Positions 1 through 13,493 of a stretch of 64,000 nt of DNA are shown here, one piece after another. How positions within the stretch are numbered: the first letter of the stretch is position 1; every line of letters begins with the position of its first letter. Origin of the DNA: Rallus limicola (Eukaryota > Chordata > Aves > Gruiformes > Rallidae); NCBI GenBank assembly GCA_022605955.1, contig JAKCOZ010000005.1:8367501-8431500 (forward strand). Reading direction: 5' to 3'. The notes beneath the pieces are model-generated. The model ran no database searches, was not told the DNA's origin, and saw only the letters and a program-made list of their open reading frames with translations. Made by a program: the position numbers and the translations under genes.

Positions 1-218
1 GAGTTTTGGTGGGGAATTAAATCTGCTAAAGATGTTGAGAACTGCTTGTTTAAAATATGTTGAACTGCAAGATTAATAATGACGTATTTCTAAGGCAGAA
101 CACTAATTGCAAATTACAAGTCAAGAAGTGTTAAAAATAATCACATTTACTTGGCATTTGATAAAATAGCACTTAGTATGAAAAATGTATGAACAAATCT
201 AAATTACATAAATCAGAT

Positions 219-285
219 GGGATTTCACCCTTAAACCAATGGGAGATGTGCCATTTACTTCAATAGGGTCAGAATTACACCCTGA
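219..285. repeat. Possible relic of an ancient amniote interspersed repeat
   Basis: The stretch GGGATTTCACCC ... CCAATGGGAG ... GCCATTTACTTCAATAGGG ... CACCCTG resembles a motif (GCCATTGACTTCAATGGG, often near a TTTCACCC) that I recall as common in turtle, crocodile and bird genomes and linked to old CR1/L3-like repeats. It is diverged. The family and strand cannot be set by eye. Confidence 0.4.
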
Positions 286-1942
286 AAATGCAGGCCACGG
301 TCTTACCAGCATGCATGGGAATAATGTCGTTCACTACAATAGTATGAATGTCATGTCCCTACTTGCACAATTAAACTTTTTACATTAGACATATTTCTCT
401 TAAAATTTTAATGTTCTAAAAACTAACACAGTAAAGATGATACACGAGAAGTTAAAATCTGCTCACATAAAAAAGAAAGATATACAACTTGCTAGTTTTG
501 AATGCTCCCCCCAAATCTTTGAAATGATGAAAGATGTGACTATCTGAAATTAATGTAACAGAAAACACGACTGGTGAAAATACATCCACTTTAAAAATAT
601 CAAAGCTGTATCTAATACTTAAAAAAACCCCAACTTCTTACTAAGACTTTTGGATAATACACTAGCATAAGTACAGTTGTCTGTACTAAAAATGAACTTT
701 CAAAAACAACCATTCTAAAGTACATTCTCCTTCACAGGAAAGGTTTTTCCCCTGGGTTTCATCTGTGCTCTGCATAGCTGACTTTGTTCCATATTAGTAC
801 ATAAAAGTACATTTGTTTCTCCTCCTTTAATTTTTATCTAAGTCTTTGACGTGGAAAGTATCGAAAAGTGACTATTTATGAATGGACTGTGACTTTAGAG
901 TGTGGGGTATGTGTTTGTTTTGAGTATACAAAGCTGGGCTTTGACCCACAGCATTTTGTTTCTCCTTGGTTAAATAAGGAAGGAGGATGGTGAAGAGAGG
1001 AGCATGACTCACAACTAAGAGTAGGTAATTCTCCTCAGTATAATGAATACCTTTGTCATAAAGTGCTTACTCAGCAAACATAACCTCTGCTACTCACTGC
1101 TTTAAGCAGAATCTGAAGATTAATTTTCCAATTTATAGGACATTTGCTACTTCTCATTTTATAACCTGAAATCTATGTCTATCTCTCTTGTAATTTGACT
1201 AAGAAACTGCCAGTTTGCACTGTGACTGCTGCCAGCTGAGCTCTGCAAGTTACTCAGTACGCATCCCCAAGAGCCAGCAATCATTATCCTGTCCCCTTCC
1301 TGATATCGCTGCCCTTGGTGGCAACAGTGTCAGGACTATTTCTGAGTATCAGCCTCCTGTATCACAGTGTGCCTGGTGCCTTATACCTACCTTTTCCTTT
1401 TACCTTATTGCTAAAAGTATATGTTATAAAAGCTTTATAAAATATAGAACTATCTAACCTGAAGATAGACATTGAAACTTGATCCTGGGTCAGAAAAGCA
1501 AAGAGTGGAAGAAGAAATGTCTTTTCCATAGCAGTGTGAATTCCACTTTCTTCACTTAGCTTTCGGTTTTGAAGATTTGTAGGATTTTTTTAGCAGGGCC
1601 AAGGGCACAAGAAGGTGGTAGAGGAGACTAAGTACTCTTGGGAGTGTTTCTTAGTGAGAGGTGGCAAAGGCAGCAGTCAAGACCTTAGCAGGAATTAATG
1701 CTGGCTCAGCATCAATACAGCACATTGGCTCATTGGCAGGTGTTAATGTGCGCAGAGAGAGTCTGCTAACAGCCCATGACCTGAAGGAACTCTCTAATCA
1801 GAAGGAAGTGGAGCAAGATTGATTCAAAGTAGGGTAAAATCTCTTCTATATCAGAGATCCACAAAATCTGTGAAGCTGAGAGGCTCAGCTCCTTTTCTGC
1901 TCAGCTCACCTCTGAAACACACCCATCCAAGGGAGTGACCAC
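286..1942. other. Intron, no gene seen
   Basis: AT-rich ELP4 intron. The part near 1690-1840 (CATTGGCTCATTGGCAGG, GTGCGCAGAG) is more complex than its surroundings and could be a weak conserved element. The 80-codon frame at 1215-1457 is not supported by any motif. Confidence 0.7.
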
Positions 1943-1983
1943 TTTGAAATATTTGAAGGTCGGGTTCCTTCAAATATTTCAAA
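1943..1983. repeat. Perfect 17-bp inverted repeat with 7-nt loop
   Basis: The left arm at 1943-1959 (TTTGAAATATTTGAAGG) is the exact reverse complement of the right arm at 1967-1983, around the loop TCGGGTT. The pairing stops at both outer ends. It is isolated, not part of a recognised transposon, and the stem is too short for a typical pre-miRNA. An open frame runs across it on the minus strand but does not look coding. Confidence 0.9.
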
Positions 1984-2989
1984 CTTCCTTGCCAGCTCTT
2001 GTTTCTCTTCTGCACCACCTCTTCTGGTGGGTTTTCCATGGTAAGGGAAGATCCAGCACCAAAATGAATTAACCCTTCAGTGAAGAGAGTCTATAGATTA
2101 GTAATAGACTCAATATTAGTAATATACTCAGGTTAAACAATTACGGAAAAGCCTAGATAAAATATTCTCAAACTCTGGGGAAAGAAAGGATGATAAAGAA
2201 CTACTGTTGATGCTGCCAGCTTGGAAAAAAAAAAAGAAAGAGAAGAGGATTACAAACCCACTGGGCTACAGAATCAAGCAGAAAAAAGTGGGTTGCAAAA
2301 AGTCTTAAGAATCTGACATTTTTTCATCTTAGAGAAACACAGGTACTTTGTGACACACAAAAATATCTAAATCAAATGGAATAGTAAACGTAAAAATGCT
2401 GAGAATGACAGTTCTGGGTTAGTTCACTTTGCAGATAAATTCTACATCACAGGAGGCTAAAATGGGATATGGCAATGGTAATTTAGGAAAAAATATGTAG
2501 AGGATGCAGTGCAGTTGCAATACGAACTTAGTGGAATAGAAAGAACTTCAGATAATAAAAAAACTGTCCAGACTTGATTTAACATTTCTTTGTCCTTGCC
2601 AAAGATGTTGGTTACTAGACAAGGAAAGTCTTGTATAATATGAACAGGATAACATTTACATTTGGAGCCCTTATAAATAGCCTCAGCTGACATTTAGGCA
2701 TCAAGCAAAACAAGTCAGACAGACCATGGGAAGGGAATATTTAAACTTGAAATGTAGAAATGTCTCTCACTGGTAGAATGGAAAAATATGGGCAGGATAT
2801 TAACTAATTCAACTAGTATTGTGGGGGAAATTGCACGAGACTTTTAAAAAGAGCTTATTGCTGGGAAAGCAGGTGTATTGCTCTTCTGAGTTTTCTGTAA
2901 CATGAGTGGAAGTGATTGTTACCAGGAGAATACCTTTCCTTTTGTCAGACTGTCAGATCCATACTCAGCAAAGGGCAGAGAAGGCCAAA

Positions 2990-3230
2990 GAAATACCTTG
3001 GTGTTGCTTATCAGCAGGTTAATCCCATGCTTATTTGTGGGATAATGTGTTTTCTATGAGGAAGTTGGCTGCTGGCTTCATTAGAAGCGAGAACTAGATT
3101 TTACTATAGCAACAGAAATCTAGAAAAGCCTTGAAACAGTCACCTGTACTAACTGGATTTCAGCAGCGAGAACAAATGCAGGAAAGCAACTGACAACTGA
3201 AATATTTTTTGCTTGATATCTGGAGCACAA
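2990..3230. promoter_or_regulatory. Candidate conserved non-coding block with K50 homeodomain sites
   Basis: TTAATCCC at 3019-3026 and GGGATAA at 3039-3045 form an inverted pair of OTX/PITX/CRX-type sites about 20 bp apart, in complex sequence (GGTGTTGCTTATCAGCAGG, TTGGCTGCTGGCTTCATTAG). No repeat or coding potential. Support is appearance only. Confidence 0.3.
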
Positions 3231-6200
3231 TATTTGTGTAGTTTCCATGAAGGTCACTTCATTGCTACGAGTCTAGGTCTCAGGTTTTTATTTCTAATTA
3301 TGTGTTTGTCCTTACTCTTCTCATAGTTTTTTTAGCTCCAAGATAACACTTTCACCAAGAACACTGATGACGTAATGCTAAATTCTGTAAGCAGTAATTT
3401 TATTCCAATACATCTCCATTCACTAACTTCTTAGCCCTCAGCGCTCCCTTTATATATTGCTGTTTTACCCCATTTCATGCTATGCCTTCCTTAAAATATT
3501 GCTCAAAGCATGGAGGGAAAACAGCCAACTATTTCCTTGTGTCCTATTTCCCAGCTTCTGCACAGGGGGGTCTGATGAGGAGGCAAGGATGAAGCAACTG
3601 CCATGTCCTTATCTATCGGGGAAAAAAAAGATCACACCAGTGAAGGACGTAAGCATTTCTCAAGCTCAAAATCCTAATAGGCAGAGCAACTCCATAAAAA
3701 AATGAAGAATTGTGGGCAATTTCAGCCTTGCCTCTTCCTCCTCTGCTATTTTGATTCCTTCTATTCCAGGGCCAGTAATAAACAAGATTATTGGTGAGAA
3801 GAGTAAATGAATAGTTAGACCCATACAGCCACAGGCATGGCAATGGCCTCTTCCAGAACAGGTGGACTTGATGCAGAATCAGAGGTGTGTTTCAGTCATT
3901 GATGGCTCAGAGGGCTGCAGAACCTTGACTTCAGACAGCTGAACATTTGACGAACATTTCCTAGCACTTGTTAAAGCCGAGTGCACCTCGCCCCCAGAAC
4001 AGTCATGCTTCTCCTGAATACCACCAGCACCTCTCCAAGGAGTCTCACAACACATGTGGTCCATTTCCTGAAGTCACAAGGACTGTTTACCTAAGAATAT
4101 GGCAACACAGGCAAAAAATCCTCACTAGAGATCTGCACTTTCAAAGTGCATGTGCAAAAGGTACAATACATTGCATGCAAAGCCCGTGAGGTGAAGGCAT
4201 CTCCACTCATGTAAAAAACCCAGAAAGAAAAACCACAACTATAACTTATCATTGAAAAAAATGCAAAGCACAATGACAATATATTTCAACTTTAAATACG
4301 ACTGTTACAGCATGTGTCTTTAAACAGATACCATGGTAGCTCTTCAACAAATATAAACAAAAAAGGAAAAGACAGTTACAGTCAATGCTTATTTTTAAAA
4401 ATTTTACCTAGGGGAGTTCCCACTACTCATGAACTGAGAAAGCACAGATTTAAGAATCAAGATCTATTATTAAAATCCTTACTTCCAAAGAGGTCACGTG
4501 TTTGTAACTTTATTCCATATGACTGTAATTATGTCCATGCAGGATGGAAAACAGGTGGACACTAACAGTTTTGCAGAAGGAAAATGCAATTATCTAAATT
4601 ATTGCAATGTAGTTTTAAAACTCAGTCTTTTAAATTTAAAAAAATGAGGAAAATGAATGCAAAACTTTTCGATGTCATTGTGTTATTAAAGTTGGATTTT
4701 TAATCACACCAATTATTTTTAAGAAACACATCACTACACAGTTAGAATTAATTTCTACTTAACAACTTTAGGTGATTAAGTCTTAAGTCACACATCATAC
4801 ATAGGAGAAAAAGACAGTTTGATATGTTACATAATATAGCACAGACTGCTTGTTACTTAAGACTTTTATAATTTTATTTTTCCCTATTAAAAATGCCACC
4901 CTTCTTGTCAACGTATCGTTAACAATGCAATAAGAATTGAAGTTAAAACCATTTGCTCTTAAATGTTTCAGTTTAAGGTGAGGTCTTGCACAACATCTAA
5001 TGACACATACTGCCTGACAGAACTTGTGCTGGATAACAACCGCCAAAGCAGACTACTTTCCAGGTTGTCAACTTCCAGCGACAGATATTTATTGACTAAT
5101 TAAATGGTCCTGTCACATTCTTGTCTAATTGAAAGTAAATGTAAACCAACCACAGCACAATTATAGCACACAACACATTTTGGATGATGCACCCGTTTCC
5201 TACTTTATAAGCAAATCTAAAATTCTAAAGGTCTGCGTAACCTAACAGGCACATACAGTTCAATTCAGCCAAACTCTGTGAGCATTACAACACGTACTTG
5301 TATTCTCTATACAATCCTAAAAGCTGCTTCGGTAATGCCAAGACTTAAATTCCCTATTTTTAAAGGTAGCTGCATAAATTCTATCCAGAGATTTATTATT
5401 ACAAACTAGATGAGTTTCTCTGGGAAAACACAACTTGCACCCAAAAGTATACTGGGAAAACACCTTTGCTGGAAGGATTGGATTCCATTCAAGAATACAT
5501 CAACTCAAGTATAACAAAAACAAAAGTGAAGCATATTTTAATGAGTGCCACATAGTAACTGAGAGCCTGATTTTGGAATTGAAACTAGCTTTACTACAGC
5601 AAACATCTTGTTTGTTTTAGAGTATATTAGAAGATCCTACATCTGAAAGAATCATTCCTTCTCTGTCACTATTACATGTTATAGCCTCAGAAACTCAGGT
5701 AGCTGCCAAAAAACTGTCACTTGAAAAATAACTGCCAGGTACTATACAGAGTATCGGGTTAAAAAAAGGTAACCTTCCAACTAAATATTAGCATTAGAAA
5801 TCCAGTTCATGCTCCACCTTCCTGTTCTGCATTCCAGCTCAGAACTTCCTTAAAAACTCTGACACAACTCTTGCTAAGTAGTTGAGTCCAGGTAAGAAAT
5901 TTCAACTTACTCTTTTTTAGTAAAATAAGTTATGCTAGTCAGAGTATAGACTCCAGTATTACTCACTACTTTATTAGGAATCGAAAAAAGTAAGAGATGG
6001 AGCAATTGCTTGAAAAAAACCCATCCTTTTTAATAGAAGTTAAACAAATTGGACATGAGAAAAGAAGTATTTTGCTCTAGCTATACCACCTACTTCCATC
6101 TAGTATACAGGTAAAATTATTAATCAAAGTAAACAGAACTAATTATGTAGGACTTTTCCTCCCCCTTGGTATAACATAAATATCCAAAGCTTTGAAAAAC

Positions 6201-7129
6201 TGAGTGGTGAGTCATGAAGAGCCTAAAACAATCTTATCACATACACAGTGAGACATTGCTAAGTAGGGCATGCACTGCCAAATGTCGGAGCTTCTAACCT
6301 GAGAAAGTTTTCACATGTTTATCTTGGGTCATTATCTTTCCTTTTTCTCAAGTGTGTTAAGGATAGATCACTTGTAGAGAACCCAGAGAACTCCTAAGTC
6401 AGGGACAACACATGAAACTGCTTAAAAAAAAAAAAAAAAAGATAACTTGGCTAGCCCAAGAAATGTACTAGAGATTTAATTCTTCTAAAGTAGTTGATAC
6501 TATATTTTGGTTAAACCTCCCATTCCCAAACTATACTCATATGCAAGTCACAAGAATGAAGGGTAAAAAAGAAGCTTGGTAAATACACTGCAAGAGTTAT
6601 GTATTCCTATTAACAGGAATTATACAGTAACCTTCAACTTAAACACTCTTTTTACCTTGCATTTTCAAGTCAGTGACTTACTAATTAGTGATGGCTATAC
6701 CTTGCTCCTTTACACTTCTACCATTTTTAATATGTCTTAAAAGTAGACAAGGGTACTAAATAGATTTAAAAACTTTATACTCTTAAGGAAAATGACCATT
6801 GATTTCAGAAGAAAGCAATTGACAAAACTCCAGGAGATCTACACAATTAGGAGCTATGCTTGGTGATGTCACTGCCGTGTTGGGACGTCAAGGTATGATC
6901 TGACATATAAATAGGTATCTATAGGGTGTAATAGGAAAGATGAAGTCTGACAGTTTAGAAATGCCTCCTTCTCCAAGAAAATCCACCTTCACAGGACACC
7001 TTAAAATAGAAAAAAATCTGGAAATATTGGGAAGAGGAAATTACCATGAAGAGGTAAAGAGGGAAAATAATCACCAATCATAATAAAAAGGTGAAATCAG
7101 CACCCATGGGTTTTCCCCAGCTCAGAATT
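3231..7129. other. Intron, no gene seen
   Basis: AT-rich intron with short chance frames. One A17 run. A GATGTCACTGCCGTGTTGGGACGTCAAGG stretch near 6866-6893 contains a CRE-like GACGTCA, but nothing else supports an element there. Confidence 0.7.
6424..6440 (+). repeat. A17 homopolymer
   Basis: Seventeen consecutive A. No retrocopy body or target duplication was recognised next to it. Confidence 0.9.
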
Positions 7130-7236
7130 GTGCTTGAGGACATGGTCTAGAGGTGGACTAGACAGGGTTAGGCTGTGGTTGGACTTGATGATCTTAAAGG
7201 TCTCTTCCAACCTAAGTAATTCTGTGATTCTATGAT
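7130..7236 (+). mobile_element. CR1 LINE fragment, 3' end
   Basis: A 5'-truncated copy that keeps the last 100 or so bases of CR1. It has the familiar stretch GGTTGGACTTGATGATCTTAAAGG, then TCTTCCAACCTAA and the terminal repeats ATTCTGTGATTCTATGAT. CR1 is the main non-LTR retroposon of birds; its 3' end carries short ATTCTATG-type repeats instead of poly(A). It lies on the opposite strand to ELP4. The left edge near GTGCTTGAGGACATGG is approximate. Confidence 0.93.
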
Positions 7237-10200
7237 AAAGCATTTTTGAAGCATTTTAAGTAATACTTCAATTGCAAATTTATCTGTTGTCACTAATAAA
7301 CTTACTATTTAACACAGAATTTATTTTTAAGATGTGGAACTAGTGGAAAGATCATTGGTGTGCAAAAATGTATTGCAGGTTACTTCCCTGTGAATGTTCA
7401 GGAAAAGAATTAAGCTCTGGAGAGAAAGTTGTTCTTCTCTTTTAAACAAACTGACAATGAACCTTTTCTTCCAAGCCCCTCCTCTATGGACTGGCACGTA
7501 GTACTACAGGCAGGTCTCCACCATCAATATGTCATTGGTACATTTCCTTATTTTAAGACATTAAAAAGTTGATATTGAATAAATAAAACACATTTCCAAC
7601 TGAAAAAGATATCCTAAGAATGTTAAGAAGGAGAAGAATTCAAAGTTTTCCTACTTTTGCAACTTTCAGCCAGAAAGGACACACTGTCACACTACAGCAT
7701 AGACAACAGGCAGTAAGACAAAATCCCCATCTACAAGATGGAGCATCTTAGCCTGAAGTCTGAAAATACACTTTGGAAAATGAATCAGAAATTCTTGAAC
7801 TATTCTCCACTCCTCTTTACCCTCACTCACGTTAGTATAGTTTGTAAGATACAAATTTTTCAATACCCCTTATGTACCCTTTATTCCCGAGGTATTTCTT
7901 TACATGTCATCGGTCAGATTTTTTTTCCTTACTCTTATCAATGTTTTTCAAAATAAATAACTAGAATGAAATTAATTATAATTTGTTTTTCATATAGTTC
8001 TTTCATGTTCCATAAATTTAGGAATGAAATAGAAATGCAAACCAAACTTAATGTTTTTACATACAACCAGTTACTTCTATCAGCTCATTTCCAGGTGTTT
8101 ACACATTGACGCTTGCTGAAGGATGCCACGGGCATCCAGGTGTCTTTTTTATCAGGCAAGAGGAGGAGGCTTTTTAGTCTTTCTCACTGATGAATGTTGG
8201 GGTTTTTTTGATAATTCACGCTTTCTTTTTCTTCATTTAGATTATACCTGCTGACTTGAGGTGAGACCAGGAGAAAGAAAACTCGATATTGTAGGGCAAT
8301 CAGACACAGAAACAGGCTGAGGCTCTGAAAAGGCTTTTCTAGGAAGCTGAGCTGACAGCTAGAGCTTTCTGGACCAGCCTCCTACTGTTTAATTTTGTTT
8401 CAAGGTGAACAGGAGAACTACTCTTAGGATTACACTGAAAGATTTTTTCTTGTGAGGAATTTTGCATAGAAATTTGAACAGAGAAAAGATATTCATTCCA
8501 TTGGAAGCAAACAGAATGAAACTGAAGTCTGTTAGTTATTTAGGTTACTTCATAATTTTCTTTTTTCATCTTGTTCTAACAGGAAAGATCTCAAAATAAA
8601 AAGAATTGTAAAAACGGCAGAAATAATAATGAAGTTGATATCTGTTTCATTAAAAGGAGATGTAAACATTATTTAATTGCATGAAATACTCACCTAATTT
8701 GTCCCCCTAAAATATCTAACATCAGAAATTATAAAACTGTCTCTCTGTTGCTAATCAAAATTACTTATATTACAATATCATATTTTGTGTCTATTAAAAT
8801 ACAGGGTTTTAAAAATTAATACAGGAAATAAATAATGAAATCAAGATCATATTTGCTTTTTTTGCAAACTTTCCCTCTTTTTCCAGGAAACACTGAATCT
8901 GTATGACACAAAGCTAGCTTGTGGCCTTCACCCTACACATAAATTTCTGCCGAGCAATTCATTGAAAGTCACTTTAACAGTAGAAGGAAGCTATTAATTT
9001 CTCATATTGATAGACAAGAACAATAGCACTAGTTCATACTTCAGGAAAGGACTTGGTTTCATTTGCTTTTTCTATACTTCAAGCATAACACATGAGAAAA
9101 GAAGGACATAATTAATGAACTAATAGGAAATTTGAAGAACACAGCAGAAATAGTGCTATGGTTTATTTACGGGCTCGCGTATAAAATCAAATAATTATTT
9201 TAGTTGCACTTTGAAATGACAGGGTGCAGAAAATGCTTTCTGTGTAAGAAACCAGTTTCAAATACCATTTCTTTAAGCACATGAATGATATAATTTAAAA
9301 CAATTTTCTTTGCCTGTTATGAGATAATTCTTGTTAAAGAACGTTGGGTTTATTTGCAGAATTTCAAGACATTTTTGAGAAGACTTAAACTACAGGAAAG
9401 CTCTGCAAGTAGAATATTTTAGTAAGTGTACATGTTGGAGTTTAATTTAGATGATGTTTCCTCTTTGTTTATAAGTGGTTATTGTAAAATAAAATTCAAT
9501 CTATTTGAAAATATTTATCATTCTCGCTACACTGAATTCTATGCAAAAATACATTTCAAAACCCAGCTGCAGGCTTATTTTGCGTAAAATTTCTTACACT
9601 AAATTAAGATATTATAGACTGTACAGTAACAAACCAAAAAGGAAAAGATGTTAAGCTCTTACCCAGTTGGCCAACTCTGGCAAAATCTCAGCCATAGGGA
9701 GGAGAGACTGCTGGAACTTCTGCCTGCCTCCTCTGAGAAACATGTTTTTTGCAAGACGCCAAAGAAAGTGTCATTAAGGCCAGATTCTTCCAATGACAGA
9801 AGGACTTATACTGAGAGACTCACAGGTTTGTGGCAGGAACGGATGTAGGGACTAATCCCAAACCATCTAGCAGAGGGTGATGTGGCTCACCCAGCTGATA
9901 GGAAAAGCCTCCTAACAGCAAATGTTACGTCTACCAAATGGAATGGAAGAATCATGAAGCTAGGATGAAACAGGTTCTGCAGCTGTACTGCTTTGACTCA
10001 AAAGCCAAAGGGGAATAAATTTTATTTCTCTGCAGTTTCTTGAAGACAAGCACACGGGCTTAACTCCGACACAGCTCAGCAGAGTTTTTGTTGCCTGTTC
10101 CTTAGATCATGTCAATTGAATAAAGTATTCATTAAATGGTCATTAAATAACACTCTCCTTTTTGGTAGAAGCAGGTACATTTATGAGTGGTCTCAATGTG

Positions 10201-13200
10201 GTGCTTCAGGAGGTAAAAAGAGCAAAGAATTCAGGTATTCCTTTAATACAAACTAAAACCACTTTATTTATAAAGAAGGCAGCATATCTTTCTTTTTTTT
10301 TTCCTCTGAAAAGCAGAATTAAAGAAAATACTGTGTCATTCTGTTATCAAGTAAACAAGATTACTGAGAAACTCCTGACAATCTTAGCCAACTGTTTTGG
10401 TTAAAAATGGAAAAAAGAAATTGTTACTCAAGAAGAATGTGATTCCCAAGCCAGTAATGGATTTTCTTTGATGCATGTCAAACGAAAAATTCCGTATATG
10501 AGTACCTACAGCAATAAAATGGAATTTCAAAGGTGGAACTTAATTTATGACAAAAAAGGAATTGCTCTGTACTGATCTCAAAACTAAATGCTACTACTAC
10601 CACCTGTATGAAAGCTATCAGGTAATTCTACTACTACCTGTTCTGAAGCTTGCTAGATAGTTAATTAAATGAAATATATTGGTTTTTTTAAGATGTTCAA
10701 TAAATATATACCCTCTGTATAGGATGGAATTACTTAATTATTAAGGATTTTGAACTTAGTGATAACAGTACTTAACTGTGGAAAAAAATTATTACAAAAC
10801 ACATGGATATCATTGCCTACTTTTTTTCACTATTTTCCATTTTTTCATTATTCTTCAATATGTTGTGCTGTTCAGTTGCAATTATTTTAGAAGCAAGACT
10901 GTCTTAAAACGTGTTTGCAAAAGCCTGACATTTTAAAGAAAGCAGAAAAATAAACAGCAAATTTTCATAAGAGTATAAAGACCTAAAATTGAATTAAAGT
11001 AGCTATTTTTTTTTTCTGATGGTCAAAAAGAGTGTTTACATACATAAATCCAGATGCATATTCACATGTATCTTTGCATTTTGTAGGTGTAGCATTTTTG
11101 CAATGGTATGAATGCATCCAGTTAAACTTACCTAGGTAAGCTAAGCACTAGCTAAACTTTGTCTCCAAGAATAAAGAATAATTAAAAAAAAAATCTAACT
11201 TTGAGAATCTTTCCTCAATTTTGAAATAAAATATTATGTCTTTTAATAACTTAGACATTATTAATCATGCTGGGCACCCAAAAGAAGGAGCATTTTTATG
11301 GTCCTATGAACATATGCTTTACATCAAGAAAAGTATATTTTTATAAATAATATAGCCCCACAAAAAGATTACATGAAAATAGCCCTAAGATAGAACAAAT
11401 CAGAAAGAAGTTAGTGCATGTGTTAAGCCTGTAGAGCCAAAGCATAAAAATAATATTCTTCTGACATTCTGAATGAATGTCACTTTCATATTTTTGTGGG
11501 AAAATTTACATGGACACTTTGAAGGCAATCTGTGTCTCATGTATGTGGTTACCATTCTTCTATCTTTTAGTATATTTATAGAACTTGGTACAGATAGTTT
11601 TGGCCATGCCTTTTATATTTCTTCAAATGGGATACCAAAGGTGCTACCATGACATCATACCATCCATTTTGAAATAATGTCTCTGATGAGTTTGAAAGAA
11701 GCTGCTCAGTATTTTGCTATTAAAAATATGATGCATAGATATTATGTGGTTAAACCAAAGAAGAGAAGAAATTTGAGAATATTTTCTATAAACATGACAG
11801 CTTGGCTTCTTTGAGTAGTATTTGACTTTCAGACCCAATCATTGTGCTGTGAAAGCACGTGGAAAGCCGTCTATGAATTCTAATCAAAGTTGGATCAGAC
11901 CTTGCTATTGCTGAAAACAAATAGTTGAGAAGCATGTAACCTGGGGTTTGATTTTTTTGTTTTTAATTTCATGCAGTGTCAACTGAAAGAACGGCTAATG
12001 ATGACAAGTTTGATACTTTCTTTATTATTTGCCATGGTAAATGTAAAAGGTTTTGCCATTAAAACATACTAGAGATTTTATTTATAATATTAATTACAGC
12101 TTGTTTCAACCAGAAGAAAGGCTTTTACAGATGAGACACATTTTTTTATGTCCCCTGAAAAACATTAAGTATTCTATCTAAATTACAAATACACTGTATT
12201 TTATGACTGGCTAAATCATTAATCAAGATAAGTATGGGAAAGCTAAGGATCTCAGTTTACTTGATGGCTGATTGCCCAGCAACCGTTCCCTATAATTGTT
12301 TTTAGCAGCAGAGCACTGTTCCTGGAGACCAGAGGCTTTCATAGTGTATATCCTTTTCTGCACTGATACAGAGGAAAACTAAAGAATCCAAATAAAACAT
12401 TTACATCCAGATTTCAGATTATGTTCACTCTCAGTTTCATTGAATGCAGCTTCACCACAGTCACTTAGCAATGCAAGGTGAGGTCTTTTGAGAACCTGAG
12501 CCTGATTACAAGCGGTACTCTGTATTTTAAATCTGACCTTTGGACTGAAGAAAATAGATTTATTTGATGATCAGATGTTAAAAATAAGTTAAAAAGTAAG
12601 TAATTACCTAACTGTTATTTATAAAATTATTTTATATGATGGTGGGAACCAGAAGATTAATGTATACTTAAATTGAACATAACTTTGTAAAATAGTCCCA
12701 AAAGCCTTCCAGGTTAGATTTCCAAGGAAATCTAATAGTTCATTCTAAACATAACTCCTGCTGTATGTTACCTACTTTTCCACTGCAAAAGCCATCACCT
12801 CTGGAAGTTCTCTTTTTCCTGCATTCACTACTTATACTTCTAGCTAATCACAGATATCTTCATTTAGGTAATTTATTTTCCTTATTTTGATCCTAGTCAT
12901 TATCACCCTGTTCACTTTTCACACGTACCTACATTGTTCTTCCATAAATCTATTCAATAAATTATTCCATGGAGAATGGCCCCAATATCTAAGTAACTCA
13001 GCCAGAATTTAGAAACCTCAGTTTTTCCAGTACTGTGGTAAAGAACTTTTGCTTGATCCCTGTCAAGACAATGACAGAAATATAGCCATAGAAACCCATG
13101 TTTCTGCCCAGTCAAACTTATCCCGTCCTTTGGTAAAATGGATGTTAAAGCTAAAATCACCTAGCATTTAACTACTGTTGGCACACTTCAATTCTGTTGT

Positions 13201-13366
13201 GTAAAAGCTGTAGGTCTATCTGCACTGAAGTAGCCTTCTATAGTTCAATACACTTTTTAAACAGAAAACAAGCAAAGATCCTGACTGGAAGTTACTTACT
13301 AAGGAAGGGTGGTTGAACATGTTTATAATGCATTCCTTTCTGTCAGAAAGAAAATAGTCTATAAAA
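7237..13366. other. Intron, no gene seen
   Basis: AT-rich intron. A small hairpin GATGCC-ACG-GGCATC lies near 8122-8136. Open frames at 9648-9848 and 10162-10404 have no recognisable domain or splice context. No transposon was recognised. Confidence 0.7.
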
Positions 13367-13431
13367 ATTTACCAGGCTAAAAGGAAAAGCCATTTTAACA
13401 GCACGAAAGATCCCTGATTTACCAGGCTAAA
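13367..13431 (+). repeat. 15-bp direct repeat with 50-bp period
   Basis: ATTTACCAGGCTAAA occurs at 13367-13381 and again at 13417-13431. The bases between the copies show no other clear similarity, so this may be a duplication with decayed interior or chance. A second small duplication follows at 13461-13493. Confidence 0.8.
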
Positions 13432-13460
13432 GTCGAAGGAATTTGGTTCATGCCAGATTT

Positions 13461-13493
13461 GCAGATTACATTTTCATGCAGATTACATTTTCA
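13461..13493 (+). repeat. 16-bp tandem duplication
   Basis: GCAGATTACATTTTCA is present at 13461-13476 and 13478-13493, separated by one T. This looks like a recent slippage-type duplication. Confidence 0.9.

Noticed and set aside
1..5000. Final ELP4 exon or PAX6 3' sequence at the left end
   Set aside because: No frame resembling the ELP4 C-terminus (KKHLDF-like) or PAX6 coding sequence was found by eye, so both are placed outside the window.
6424..6440. A17 run as the tail of a processed retrocopy
   Set aside because: No recognisable gene body precedes it and no target-site duplication was seen.
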